Shown: piece by piece, positions 47,601 to 58,785 of the stretch
Layout: each line of letters begins with the position of its first letter
How positions within the stretch are numbered: the stretch's first letter is position 1
Origin: Lampris incognitus
Taxonomy: Eukaryota; Chordata; Actinopteri; Lampriformes; Lampridae
NCBI RefSeq assembly: GCF_029633865.1
Contig: NC_079224.1
Span: 15,838,890 to 15,902,889 of the forward strand
DNA length: 64,000 bases
Reading direction: 5' to 3'
Position numbers and translations under genes: made by a program
Notes under the pieces: generated by a model
The model's input: only the letters and a program-made list of their open reading frames with translations
What the model was told of the DNA's origin: nothing
Database searches by the model: none

Positions 47601-50600
47601 GTCTTTAAGGCACAATGGGGGGCAGGAACTTTGCACATGCTACAGCGGAAGGTGGTATGCTGATTAATTTCAATAATGATCGGTCTAATTAAAGAAGAAA
47701 GCAACTTACGTTTGACAACAACGGTAGCCACTATAGAGGACTCTCCCTTCATGTTTAGGGCAGAGGCATGATATTGTGCTGTGTCAAAGAAATCACAGCT
47801 GAAAAAAAATTACAAGTTATCTTTTTCACCTGTTTTATCAGTCTGCAGTATCCATCCATCATTATTATAAAATGCAAAACATCCGAATTTTTATAGCAGT
47901 CACTGTGTTTTACTGGTTACTTACTTCTTGATTTCCAGGGAGTGCATGTTGTAATTGCTCTCTATTGTGTATTTCTCATGGTGGGCTTTGGCATCAATGA
48001 GCACATTGTTTTTGTACCTTGGGGACAGAAACAAGGGGGAAAAAAAGGTATCTTTTGGCTCCTGGCTTCACAGTTTGCAAATGAATGATGATCTTTGTGT
48101 TCAAATTACAGAGAAATTGCCAGTGGACTTGGCTGACGATAAGGGCTTCGGATAATAACTTGAGCTATGTCACAGACTGGTCCTCATTCGTCAGTATAAA
48201 TATCATGTGAATCAAAGAGGAATGGAGATCAGTGAGCCTGGCACATGTTTTTCTTACCAAGCAACCCTAGGTTTGGGCCAGCCGGCTACAGTGCAATGCA
48301 GTTTGACAGTCTTGCCCTCCCAGACAGTCTGTCCGCGTGGCCTGACAATGAACTCGGGTGGGTGGGTCAGACTGTCCGGGTTCATTTTCTTACGGAACTC
48401 TGTCCATTCCTCCATCTGTAGGACCAGAGTGAATAAATAGTGAGGGGTGAGCCCGCGGTCAGACGAGTTTCACTTATTAGTCTGTCACTTTAGTTAAAGG
48501 TGTGTTAATCACTGAAATCAGCTGGTGTTGTGTTTGGTTGCATGGAAAACCTGCATACTCCTGACCTTCCATGGCACACGCCCAAACAAAACTTGTTTAC
48601 GCTTAGTAAGTTATTTATTCTTGTTCTTATTGTAATAAATTGAGGCTTGATATGGCTTAACTTTTGAGTATGGGAATTACATCGCATACAGCTTAACATC
48701 ACATTACACATTTTCTCAGAACATTACCGTCTTGCCCAGTTCCACATGCTCAGCGGATTCTCTGACGTGTGTCGTTCTGGTCTTCTTCTCCACTCTGAAC
48801 TCCATAGCCTCCCTGGATTCCCTCAAAAACAGGTTCCTCATGGCCACGTAGTGGACCCCCTCTTCTCTCACCTCCTCCTGTGCCTCCGACAGACCCCGCA
48901 CTACATCATGACTGCAACACAACAGGCCAATAAGGTGGGAGGACGTTATTGGTTTGCAGTGAAACAAAATATGTCTTTGGAAAGCAACAGGGTACCACAA
49001 ACTGACATAGTTAAAACACGTCATTCCTTAACACTTTCTTCCATGAATACAATACAGGCAAGTTACATCTCTCTCTGTTTATGAATGAGTGCTCTAGAGT
49101 CATTTTTTTTAAATTTCAAATGGTCAGATGTAATGTACAATCGCCATGGTGACCACCATCATCATTATCATTATTATTACCATCCTCATTACCACAGATA
49201 CATTATCATTATTCTCTTCACATTCATGCTTAACTTTACTCACTTGGTCCTGAATACAGGAACGACGTATCCAATGACTTCATTGTCTGTGTCCATGGCC
49301 AGATAGGAGTGCTTGGCTTTCTTGGCTACAGAACTCAATTTAACCGTCTCCTGCCCCTTCTCTGTCTTCACAGAGGTTTTCAGGCTGAGCGGTGAATAAG
49401 AGACAAGAGTTACACCACAAAATCACCCTTGACCTGGGCTGGTTAGTATTTGCCCATTTGATTCATACTACTCAAGGGCCAGAGTGGTCCGTTTCAACAA
49501 CCACAAGTAATTGAGGATATTGGGCTTAACTCTATGGCTATTACTTTGCGAGTGACAAATGATCTGACATTGTTTAAATGTGCCGATGCTATATGGTAAT
49601 ATGATACTTCAGGCAGATTAAAACAAATATGTAAAACATCACTTGCATTAGCCACTTTACCCAGGTATGGCATGTAATAAATAATATGGCATGGTATGGT
49701 TTGGTAATTACTTGGGTACTAACTATTGTTGAACTTTGGACAATTTTTCTAAAATCTGCAATAGGAGGATGGGAAGAATTTCCCTCTGGCATGCATTGAA
49801 TTGATATGTGCGGCGGTATGTTCACCTACCTGTTGTATATACATTAGCTGCAATAATATAAGCGTAATGGCTCTGCACACAACACGAAACACATTGCCAC
49901 TCCATTTGTAATGTATTTATGTCAACCCTCTACGGCCGTGTCCCACATTACATAAATGTGCCTATCTGCCTCCCAGAGTCTTTCTGTTGTCTGTGTTTTT
50001 GTTTATAAATAGTCATAATGGGAGTAGTAGGGCGTGGTAAGCCTCTGTATTCACTCCAAATACCTGCTAAGCCCGTTATAGCCTCCATTTGTCCGCCCTA
50101 AGGGGTCTGGCAGCATAGCATGCTAAACTGTACTCCTGTACTCCATTCAAATATTACATCTAAACCCCTGAGTTTACCAAAGTAACTGGAGGGGGAAAAA
50201 ATCACGCAAGTATATAGTAAGAAAAATGACTCTCTGATAACCAACAGTGGCCTATTTTGCAAATAAATATGGATACTGCACAGGTCTGCTCAACAAAAAG
50301 AAAGCCACTATCCAACCTCAGTGTCATATTACAACATCTTATGATTTAGAATTAAATTACATTCATACAGTGCCTGTACAGTGAACTAATGACAACGTAT
50401 CTGGTCCATCCAACAGAAATAGCCCTGCTGTCTCTGAATATCTCTGGCAGCCATTCACTGCAGCTCAAATTCTTCCCCGAGCCCCTTTGGGAAAGGGAAG
50501 CATGGCTCCTGCATGTACAGCGAGCCCTGCAGTGCAAAGAACAAAGGCGCTCTCGCCATATTACATGTTGTCAAGTGGAAGTGACACAACAAAAGATACC

Positions 50601-52912
50601 AGTGGTGCTTGGCAAGTATTGAATTTGGACTCCCTTTGATATGTCAATACGTTCACCTACTGTGACAGCCCCAAAAAAAAACTCCACGGTTGGAGGCTGA
50701 AATAAATGGTAGAACAGAAAACCAACAGAACTTCGGGCCCAACTGATTACAAATGAGAACCACTGTAATACACTGATATTGAGGCAGCGATCGGGATAAA
50801 TCAAATTATATCCGTCAAAGGATTTTCACTTGGTTTCTGCAGATAACATGTTAAGAAATATGATGACTGTTTCAAAACGGCCATTTCACCCTGTGACAGA
50901 CTTATAGGGGAAAGTGTAGGCTATGAAATAGTAGGTATTATCCATTAACCCTAATCTGACATCTAAGTATTTCATACTGTTCTGTGGCAGATTATATCCA
51001 AATCAAACATTACATGAGCCCCTAGACAAATAAGATATACTCATTTGAACGTCTGTTGTGTATGGTCTCATGACGACTTTGCGAAGATTTAGCCTCTGGG
51101 GCTAACGGCCAATGTTTCGGGGCTTCCGGTGTAGCTCCTAGCTGCTCGCTTCCGTTTCCTATTATGACTTCCTCTTCCGTGCGCCCGTCATTGTTCGCAG
51201 TCGGATTAGCAATTTGAGACGCGAGAATGGAGTTGGAGTTGAAAGACGAGGTCTACGACTAGACTGTTTCACAAGTAGTCGACACGAGTCGAACGTTTGT
51301 CCACACAATACACAAACACTGATACTTTTTGTAGGTGTTTTAGGTCCGGACGACATTTCGGCCAATGCATTCCGCCTCTTTTGCTCCCCACATGGACTGT
51401 TACCAACACGCAACCAAAACATGAGCCTGGAAACGTCGCCTCCTACTCAAACGTGATTGGTCAATACAACCCGGACTAAAACGGAAACGGAAACCAAAAC
51501 GCTTCCGATACGAAAATCTTGACCCGTGCCTACAGATTATGTGTGTGTGTTTTCTACCCCTCCATTAGGTTGCTGTGCGTCATAAATACCGACCCCATTG
51601 GTCGTTAGTTTAAATGTTTCCTCATCTGATTGGTTGCTGACGAACCGAATTTAGGGGGCGTGACACTGGGCAACGTAAACTGTATGATTCTTCGTTTAAC
51701 CACATTAGCAGCTGACGAGTGCGCGTCGCATGAAACAGGCCTGTACTGCAATATATTAAAAACTTTTTTCCCTGTCCTAATCAGATGCCCGAACAACCTC
51801 AACTGGCTCCTTTCGATGCGAAGGAGCAATGGCTCTACTCCGAGCTCCCTCTGGATGTCCGAGCTCCTCACCCTATCTCTAAGGCTGAGCCCAGACACCC
51901 TACGGACGAAACTCATTTCAGCTGCTTGTATCCGCGATCTCGCCCTTTCGGTCACTACCCAAAGCTCTTGACCACAAGTGAGGGTTGAAACGAAGATTGA
52001 CTGGTAAATTGAGAGCTTTGCCTTCCAGCTCAGCTCCCTCTTCACCACAGCGGTCCGGTGCAATGTCCGCATTACTGCTGATGCTGCACCAGTCTGCCTG
52101 TCAATCTCCTGCTCCATCCTACCCTCACTCATGAGCAAGACCCCGAGATATTTGAACTCCTTCACTTGAGGCAAAAATTCATCCCCCACCTGGAGGGAGC
52201 AATCCGCCATTTTCCGGCAGAGAACCATGACCTCAGACTTGGAGGTGCTGACTCTCATCCTGGCCATTTCACACTCAGCTGCAAACCAGTGCGCGTTCGA
52301 GGTCATGTTCTGATGAATCCAACAAAACCACATCGTCTGTGAAGAGCAGAGATGCAATTCTGAGTTTGCCAAAACGGACACATTCCTCACCTTGGCTGCG
52401 CCTTGAGATCCTGTCCATGAATATCACAAACAGAGACAAGGAACAACCTTGGCGGAGTCCGACACCCACCGAAAATGTGTTTGACGGACACAGCTCTCAC
52501 TTTAGTTATACAAGGCCTGGATGGCTTGTAGCAACTGCCCCGGTATGCCATACTCCCGCAGTGCCCCCCACGGAGTGCCCCATGCAGGGTACACAGTCAT
52601 AAGCCATCTTCAAGTCCATATAACACATGTGGACTGGCTGGTCAAACTCCCATGCCTCCCTCAGCACTTCTGCAAGGGTAAAGAGTTGGTCTGTTCCACG
52701 GCCAGGACAGAATCCACATTGTTCCTCCTGGATCTGAGGTTTGACAATTGGTCAGACCCTCCTTTCCAGCACCCTAGAGTAGACTTTCCCAAGGACGCAA
52801 AGCAGTGTGATGCCCTGATAATTGGAACACACCCGATGGTGTGCTCCAATTATGGTGTGGTTGGTCCGATGGTGGAGAGCTTTCAGTTGATTGCTACAGT
52901 GAGTTACAGAAC

Positions 52913-52984
<72 letters not shown>

Positions 52985-53813
52985 CATGATTATAACCTTT
53001 CCATGCAACATAATGTCCTGCTACAAATTCTCCAGAGAGCAGATGGTGCATACTCCAAGAAGGGTCCAAAAGTTTGAATGTTCTACCATTCAAAAGTTGA
53101 GATTTTACATTTCAGGATGGAGCCCTTATTGAAACTTCCAAGTTGCACTATGATTGTAAATACAGGGCCTAAAAAAATGTAAGATGCTGAACAAGACAGC
53201 TGTATCAAGTCAGGTAAGACATTTACACATTGCAGGTATGAGGATGAACATTTGCAGCACTGCTCATGTATACCCCCTCCTTCAATAATCACTTCAAAGT
53301 TAGTTGTGTTTGACTGTATGTAAACATATATATGTAAAATAAAGCTGTTATACACTGAGTTACAACTCCAACTACAGTGTAAATGAAGACCAGCAGAGGG
53401 ATAGCACTTGCTCTCTATTGAACACACCATGAGATGCATGATCTCCCACTGCTGTAGCTAGTGGACAATACTTCATTCCAGACCGGGGCAAAGCACATAT
53501 TCTGTTGTTGAATATTTGTAAGAGGCCAACTTGATTCACTTTATTTCTCTTCACGATCTGTAGCCGTGGGAGCGACAGTTTGAATCAAGAGCATGCCCCG
53601 CCTCCAAATATTAACTGTTTCAGAAAAGTACTTTGGGCCCCGGGGTCGGCTTCACTCACATCCTCTTTCTTACCTATGGCTGCTCTTGTGAGTAGCGTAA
53701 GACCTCTGGCTAACGGATGACTTGGTGCCGAGGTAATAGCTGCTTTCAAACTGATGCTGCCGCTCCAGCTGTTGAAGCTGCTGTTTCTGGGACTGGTGAA
53801 CGGATCCTGACAT
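27786..53813 (-). CDS. myom1: Myomesin-1, M-band protein
   Basis: Structural protein that cross-links thick filaments and titin at the sarcomere M-band. Thirty-six coding exons, all GT-AG, join from ATG 53813-53811 to TGA 27788-27786. Their lengths sum to 4425 nt, exactly 1475 codons with one terminal stop. Domain order by exon phase and motif: unique head (~1-170), Ig1 (~172-268), Ig2 (~284-391), five Fn3 (391-934, with WKxP, YxIE/YYVD and FRVRA motifs), then five Ig domains (934-1474) separated by short helical linkers on their own small exons. This is the canonical myomesin layout. The protein is shorter than human MYOM1 (1685 aa) because the head is shorter and no EH segment is seen between Fn3-3 and Fn3-4. 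Synteny with lpin2 and myl12 supports myom1 over myom2. Exons are listed in the four block entries. Confidence 0.94.
30156..30597 (+). mobile_element. Type-C tRNA-headed SINE beside a myom1 donor
   Basis: Head GGTGGCGTGGCAGTCTATTC and GTTCGAATCCCCGTGTTACC, a G-run, and tail ATTGGGAAGAAAAAAAG. Perfect 13-bp target duplication AAGGATGTGATGG at 30143-30155 and 30598-30610. The inserted copy ends only ~10 bases from the donor of myom1 exon 30726-30621. Confidence 0.88.
31771..32128 (-). mobile_element. Type-B tRNA-headed SINE
   Basis: Complete head: minus strand begins GGGCGACACGGTGGCGCAGT (A box), then GGGTTCGAACCC (B box). The tail is as in the copies at 5322 and 13475. It lies in the myom1 intron between exons 32762-32637 and 31219-31132. 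Confidence 0.75.
34205..34830 (+). mobile_element. hAT remnant with terminal sequence
   Basis: It starts CAGGGGTCGGCAACCTGTGG, a typical hAT end. Further in is a frame reading AMKNQATEGCYEVIQ and NGKPFSHGEYIKEAFLSSS, the next portion of the same transposase class as 8917-9332. The downstream part is broken by a type-C SINE at 34857. Sequence after the SINE, ending GAGTGGGAACCCTG near 35452, may be another hAT end, but the flanks show no matching 8-bp repeat. Confidence 0.55.
34857..35318 (-). mobile_element. Type-C tRNA-headed SINE
   Basis: Full copy with target duplication TCCACTGAAA at 34847-34856 and 35319-35328, in a myom1 intron, splitting a hAT remnant. Confidence 0.85.
36711..36754. 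repeat. (TG)n microsatellite inside a 97-bp myom1 intron
   Basis: Reads as (CA)n in the transcript and fills nearly half of the intron between exons 36894-36780 and 36682-36526. Confidence 0.95.
38637..39002 (-). mobile_element. Type-A tRNA-headed SINE, full length
   Basis: Full copy in a myom1 intron with a perfect 15-bp target duplication TTGAATCATCCCATC at 38622-38636 and 39003-39017. Head ACCACTGCGCCACCGTGCCG (plus) lies at the high end. Confidence 0.88.
40300..40930 (+). mobile_element. Non-LTR retrotransposon C-terminal fragment
   Basis: Plus-strand frames read KTKELIVDLR, INGVEVECVSGFK, then LVKKAQKRQHFLRRLRSVHL, KILTNFYYCTIESILTSCISVWYGNC and ALQRVVKAAQQITG. This is the thumb and C-terminal region of CR1/L2/Rex1-type fish LINEs. 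Frames are broken at least once. It lies in the myom1 intron between exons 41422-41248 and 40111-39990. Confidence 0.7.
40947..41042 (+). mobile_element. Type-C SINE tail fragment
   Basis: GTGGTAGTCTGCAGCCCTCC to the G-rich tail after AATTGGGGAGAAAC. Follows the LINE fragment at 40300-40930. Confidence 0.65.
41591..41674. repeat. (TG)n microsatellite
   Basis: About 84 bases of pure TG in a myom1 intron. Confidence 0.97.
42188..42601 (-). mobile_element. Type-C tRNA-headed SINE
   Basis: Full copy in a myom1 intron, with near-perfect 15-bp repeats TTGAAATGGACATCT (42173-42187) and TTGAAATGGATATCT (42602-42616). Confidence 0.85.
44040..44310 (+). mobile_element. L2-like LINE 3' end
   Basis: Contains the plus-strand counterpart of the 3' end seen at 7270-7560: GCTCTCCCTGAGGTTTCTTC, CCGTTAAAGG, CCTGAGGCAAATTTGTAATT, ATTGGGCTATACGAATAAAA. 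It has the opposite orientation to myom1. Confidence 0.7.
44588..44617. repeat. (CA)n microsatellite at a myom1 acceptor
   Basis: Reads as (TG)n in the transcript, about 10 bases ahead of the acceptor of exon 44577-44436. Confidence 0.95.
45844..46248 (-). mobile_element. Type-C SINE, head-truncated
   Basis: Ends within the tRNA-like head at CAGCAATCCCCGTGTTGG, yet is bounded by a perfect 11-bp repeat GAATTATGGGA at 45833-45843 and 46249-46259, so the truncation arose at insertion. Its edge is about 50 bp from the donor of myom1 exon 46469-46308. Confidence 0.82.
46308..48415 (-). other. myom1: myom1 exons 4-9: Ig1 and Ig2
   Basis: Exons 48415-48258, 48017-47925, 47798-47710, 46881-46837, 46729-46568 and 46469-46308. 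Ig1 shows KLHCTVAGWPKPRVAW and DTAQYHASALN. Ig2 shows the Cys in LSLGCTVIVYP, VVWYRDSV, and HLNKEDEGMYTL just before its second sheet. The 45-nt exon 46881-46837 is the linker. A truncated type-C SINE ends 49 bp beyond the donor of the last exon here. Confidence 0.92.
49385..51550 (-). other. Distal part of myom1 intron 1
   Basis: Mostly AT-rich intron with no recognised element. The segment 51060-51550 is more CpG-rich and carries a minus-strand frame (51162-51422) whose internal ATG gives MSSGPKTPTKSISVCVLCGQ..., with one CxxC pair and an Arg/Ser-rich tail. I do not recognise it; it could be the 5' part of an old element or a cryptic promoter. Confidence 0.35.
51740..52900 (-). mobile_element. 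RTE/Rex3-like LINE reverse-transcriptase fragment
   Basis: Minus-strand frames, in order, give VLERRV-like, EEQCGFCPGRGTDQLFTL, HMCYMDLKMAYD, GLRQGCSLSLFVIFMDRISRRSQ, SLLFTDDVVLL (catalytic ADD changed to TDD), SKSEVMVLCRKMADCSLQVG, VKEFKYLGVL, and AEMSFVRRVSGLSLRDRVRS. This is a typical fish RTE-clade polymerase, broken by several frame changes. It sits in myom1 intron 1 next to a (TA)n tract. Confidence 0.75.
52915..52981. repeat. (TA)n microsatellite
   Basis: About 67 bases of TA next to the RTE-like LINE fragment in myom1 intron 1. Confidence 0.97.
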
Positions 53814-54400
53814 CCTGAGGGCCACTCCACCAACTTACAATGTCAGAATGATCTTTACTTTAGCCGCTCTGTAAACCAATCTCAGCGTTATTGTCACAGA
53901 TTGGTTCATTAGTTATACAGGTTTCGGTTCAGTTGGGAGTTGGGGTTTAGGTATCTGTTGGTTTGGGGGTGGGGGTTGGACTGTGGTTAAAATAAGTACG
54001 AGTGGGGACTATTAGGGTGATAAGTTTTTTGTGTCATAGCACGCCTAAACATTAGCTTTTTTAGGCTGGGTTGGTCTTTGTTAAGTTTTAGTTCTACTGT
54101 GTTAAATGAAGAAGCAGCAAATAAGCACCTACAGCGGCATCATGTTACCCACGTTGTCAGCACTTGGGGCATTTACACTGAGAACAGTCACTGTTCCCTA
54201 TTTCTGATTTTTATTTCCCACCTTGAAAGACAGCATATCTAAAAGTGGGAGGGTCATGTTCATTTCAGAAGCCTCTGGAAGATGATGACATCTTTTGTGT
54301 TGAACTGGGTGACAAAAGGCGATACGCAATAATGTGATAGAATGACTCGGGGCATCGAAATATGGCAAACACCTCCTTTGCTGTAACAACATGTGTGGTG
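53787..54400 (+). repeat. Inverted duplication, copy A (myom1 start codon and intron 1)
   Basis: This ~0.6-kb stretch is repeated in inverted orientation at 60714-61665 in bag1 intron 3. Shared sequence runs from the first ~27 coding bases of myom1, through TTGGGAGTTGGGGTTTAGGT and GTCAGCACTTGGGGCATTTA, to ACACCTCCTTTGCTGTAA. Identity counted by eye over one 132-base section is 126/132. Confidence 0.85.
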
Positions 54401-54944
54401 GGATCACCACGCAACCCCGTTATTACATGGCGAGAGCCTCGTTCTCCAGCAATAACATATCCCATGCATCGAGACGTAGCAATGACTTAGATTATAAAAT
54501 ACAGTAACACACCTGCACTGCAAGCTTAAATTGACTTTTCCCTTTAACAACCTGACATTGGAGATAGCCCAGACTGTAACATGGCCTTGCAGATACTAAA
54601 AGCAGTACAGCAGTAAAACAACCCAACAATAAATAAAAAAAGTTTGTTAAAAGCAATTAGTCATCTCTTGTCCACTGAACATGCAGTCTAGTCTATACAG
54701 AAATGACAACTCATTGACAAAACCTGGGCAGCTGGTGTTACAGATGACACTTAAATTAGTTCAATCAAACAAATATCAACATAAACGATTTAAAAACGAA
54801 TAAAATGACTGAAAGAAGGTCTTAGATCTGAATGGCCTCCTTCATAATATTCACAGAAATCTCAAGGGCATAAACTATAATTCATAAACTATAATTTTTT
54901 CAGGATTAAACAAAGACTCAAGTAAAAAGGACACAATAACTTAC

Positions 54945-55120
54945 CAAAACTAAAGTTTCACCAAAAACAAAACAAGGCAAATCCGGATGCAATTCCGAAA
55001 GTAGCCTAAAGCAAGTCCGAATCCAGGCAAAGCAGCTCGGCTGAGGGGCAGTGGACGGCGCAGCGGTCCACTGAACAAAAATAATGCTGCCACTCGGCAG
55101 AATGCTGAGGACGCCGTCAC
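54945..55120 (-). other. myom1: Candidate non-coding first exon of myom1
   Basis: A donor TTTTG followed by GTAAGT lies at 54944-54939 on the minus strand, downstream of a MEF2-like/TATA site and a CArG box. Splicing to the acceptor CCCTCAG before 53814 would place the myom1 ATG one base into exon 2. The 5' limit is estimated from TATA spacing; no transcript is available. Confidence 0.4.
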
Positions 55121-55122
55121 GA

Positions 55123-55153
55123 CCTTTTAAGGCTGGAACGACTTTAAATATAG
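55123..55153 (-). promoter_or_regulatory. Candidate myom1 muscle promoter: MEF2-like/TATA site and CArG box
   Basis: On the minus strand CTATATTTAA (55153-55144) fits the MEF2 consensus YTAWWWWTAR and also resembles a TATA box. CCTTAAAAGG (55132-55123) is a perfect SRF CArG box. Both lie about 1.3 kb upstream of the myom1 ATG and just ahead of a good donor at 54944. Such a pairing is typical of striated-muscle promoters; activity is inferred. Confidence 0.45.
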
Positions 55154-55229
55154 ACCATGATGAGACCAGGAGACAGTCCACAGGAGCTAAGACAACTCTT
55201 CCACGCCTTGGAGTAGGCCATACAGTAGG

Positions 55230-55315
<86 letters not shown>

Positions 55316-55337
55316 GTATATATACTATACAGAGAGC

Positions 55338-55431
<94 letters not shown>

Positions 55432-55439
55432 AGAGAGAG
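55230..55439. repeat. Compound (CA)n-(GA)n microsatellite
   Basis: (CA)n at 55230-55312 and (GA)n at ~55340-55439, immediately upstream (on the minus strand) of the candidate myom1 promoter. Confidence 0.97.
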
Positions 55440-55630
55440 GGGATTTGAGTAAGAATTTGACTCAGGAAAGTATCACAACAATATAACACAACAATACCGA
55501 AAACACCTGATAACTACCATCCAGTTGTTGCTGAATGGGCATTATCCAACATGCTGTTGTCCAGACTGCGCTGTACAATGCAACTTTCACGATTTCTGTG
55601 AATGTTCTCATTCATCCAGGTCATGGTTAT

Positions 55631-55700
55631 CCAAAGGAGTTGAATCAAGTGCAACTGGACTATATACCAAGTCCAGTTGCACTTGATTCAACTCCTTTGG
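55631..55700. repeat. Perfect 30-bp hairpin
   Basis: Arm 55631-55660 (starts CCAAAGGAGTTGAATCAAGT) is an exact reverse complement of 55671-55700, with a 10-base loop TATATACCAA. It lies in the spacer between the myom1 and myl12 promoters. Confidence 0.9.
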
Positions 55701-56272
55701 ACAACTTTCATGATGGTCGCATCAAAGTAGTGACATTTGGGTGTCTATGAATTTTCAGTGAGTAACATTATGACAATGACACTTACATTACTCAAGAATG
55801 GCAGAAAGGAAATTTGATAAATTATGAATGTACGTTTTTACTGTTCATTCAGTGTTTTTGCCAGTGTGTGTGTGTGTGTGTGTGTGACTTCGGCACTGGG
55901 TTGACTGTTTCTTGAAAACAAATCTCGCTGATAGCCTGCGGCCTTTTTCAAAGCAAAGCATCCAGCTGATTATCCGGACTGCACACAAATGATCATGGCG
56001 TCCATTAATGTAATAGGCAAGATAGTTAATTGTACATTGTCATTAAACCATTCCAATGAATTTGTTTGTAACTGCTGCCACTTAGTGGTAATATATATTC
56101 ACTACAGTACTCGTTTCAGACAATTTACCTGGACGCTTGGAAAGTGTCATTTAAGTCATCTAAAATTGCTTTTATTTTATTACTTGACGGGGGGAAACTA
56201 CACTTATACCTTCTATAATATAAGCTCATAACTGAATGCGGCAAAGCACACCAGCCTCTCTGCCGTGTTCTG

Positions 56273-56383
56273 ATTGGTCGGTGTCGGAAAACCGGAAGTA
56301 AATATAACCTGTCACCACATCGCCGATGGTCGGCTATCCTGGCTCGCAAATATCCGGCAATAACGGCTCTATTTTCTCTTAAG
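56273..56383 (+). promoter_or_regulatory. myl12 promoter and non-coding exon 1
   Basis: An inverted CCAAT box (ATTGG at 56273-56277) is followed by an ETS-type CCGGAAGT at 56292-56299, and then a donor CTTAAG followed by GTTGGT at 56384. Vertebrate myl12 genes start with a non-coding exon, so exon 1 most likely ends at 56383 and splices to an acceptor shortly before 56715. The exact start site is not visible. Confidence 0.5.
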
Positions 56384-56651
56384 GTTGGTGACACGTTTTG
56401 GTAACTTTTGCCGTTGGTCTGTTGACTCATACTTTTGTGTTGTCGTTTGTTTTTACGAGTTGTTGTCACAGGTAGCTTAGCTGAAGCTAACGGTAAGCGA
56501 ACCGGCGCTGTCTAGGTGTGGAGCGCAGGTTTGTCTTTAGCGGTGGTTTGATGCTGCGCCTCAGGCAAGTAGACATTGTGTGTTTTAGTTCAATGCTAAT
56601 GTCTGGAAAGTGAGCTACGGCTGATTTGCATCTGCCGCGCGAAGCTTATAA

Positions 56652-58207
<1,556 letters not shown>

Positions 58208-58494
58208 TAGCAATTATCGCTGGACCACGCTTATTTAAACACATCACGTGTATGTGTATATTGGGGTTACACTGGATTTAGAAAAAAGTTAGAGCCAATG
58301 ATTTTGGCCTAAAATATGAAGATTCCCTGTGGTATAGCCTGTTCTGGGTTATTTATATAAGCTGTCGGTTTAACTGTACCTCTGGACTCCTTTTCCCTGC
58401 AACTCAATCATAGCTCATTTGCACATCTATGACATACCAGGAAGTGTCTGCGTAAGCTTAAGATATATGAAAATAGCATGTGGATAACACTGGA

Positions 58495-58500
58495 AATAAA
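58495..58500 (+). terminator. myl12 poly(A) signal AATAAA
   Basis: First AATAAA downstream of the TAG, 288 bases past it. A variant ATTAAA follows near 58572 and could be an alternative. Confidence 0.6.
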
Positions 58501-58779
58501 TGCTGAGACTAAGGAGGTTGTGTGCTATTGTGAATGACATGGTTTGCTGAACCCTCTGTATTTTGTAGCTGATTAAAGTTTTGGGATAAACTATTACCAA
58601 TGTGATATTCATTAAAAGAAAGCAATTCAAGTAATAGAGGGTTGACGAGAAGGCACGCCATACAAGAGCTGTGGCCTGGTCACTGAAAGGTTGATGCTGA
58701 GAATCCAGTACCTGACAAATAATTCAAGTTAAGTAACTTCAAGACTGGTCAGTTTCAAATCATGTATTCAGTCTGTCAT

Positions 58780-58785
58780 TTTATT
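58780..58785 (-). terminator. Candidate bag1 poly(A) signal
   Basis: AATAAA on the minus strand, about 860 bases past the bag1 stop and about 280 bases beyond the opposing myl12 signal. It would make the two convergent 3' UTRs nearly abut. An earlier non-canonical signal is possible. Confidence 0.35.

Larger units (their letters stand above)
48728..53813 (-). other. myom1: myom1 exons 1-3: unique N-terminal head
   Basis: Exons 53813-53674, 49384-49244 and 48911-48728 encode residues 1-155. The head starts MSGSVHQSQKQQLQQLERQ, is rich in Gln/Ser and basic residues, and lacks a recognised fold; in myomesin the head binds myosin. Exon 3 contains the conserved VHYVAMRNLFLRES, matching AAAYIAQRNLLASE of the human protein. 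The start is supported by an acceptor CCCTCAG one base before the ATG. The intron between exons 1 and 2 (4.3 kb) holds an RTE-like LINE fragment. Confidence 0.88.

Noticed and set aside
51605-52390. 261-residue minus-strand frame as a host gene
   Set aside because: It is an RTE/Rex3-like LINE polymerase fragment with broken neighbouring frames.
54918-55181. 87-residue minus-strand frame upstream of myom1
   Set aside because: It overlaps the candidate promoter and non-coding exon; composition is not protein-like and it lacks family motifs.
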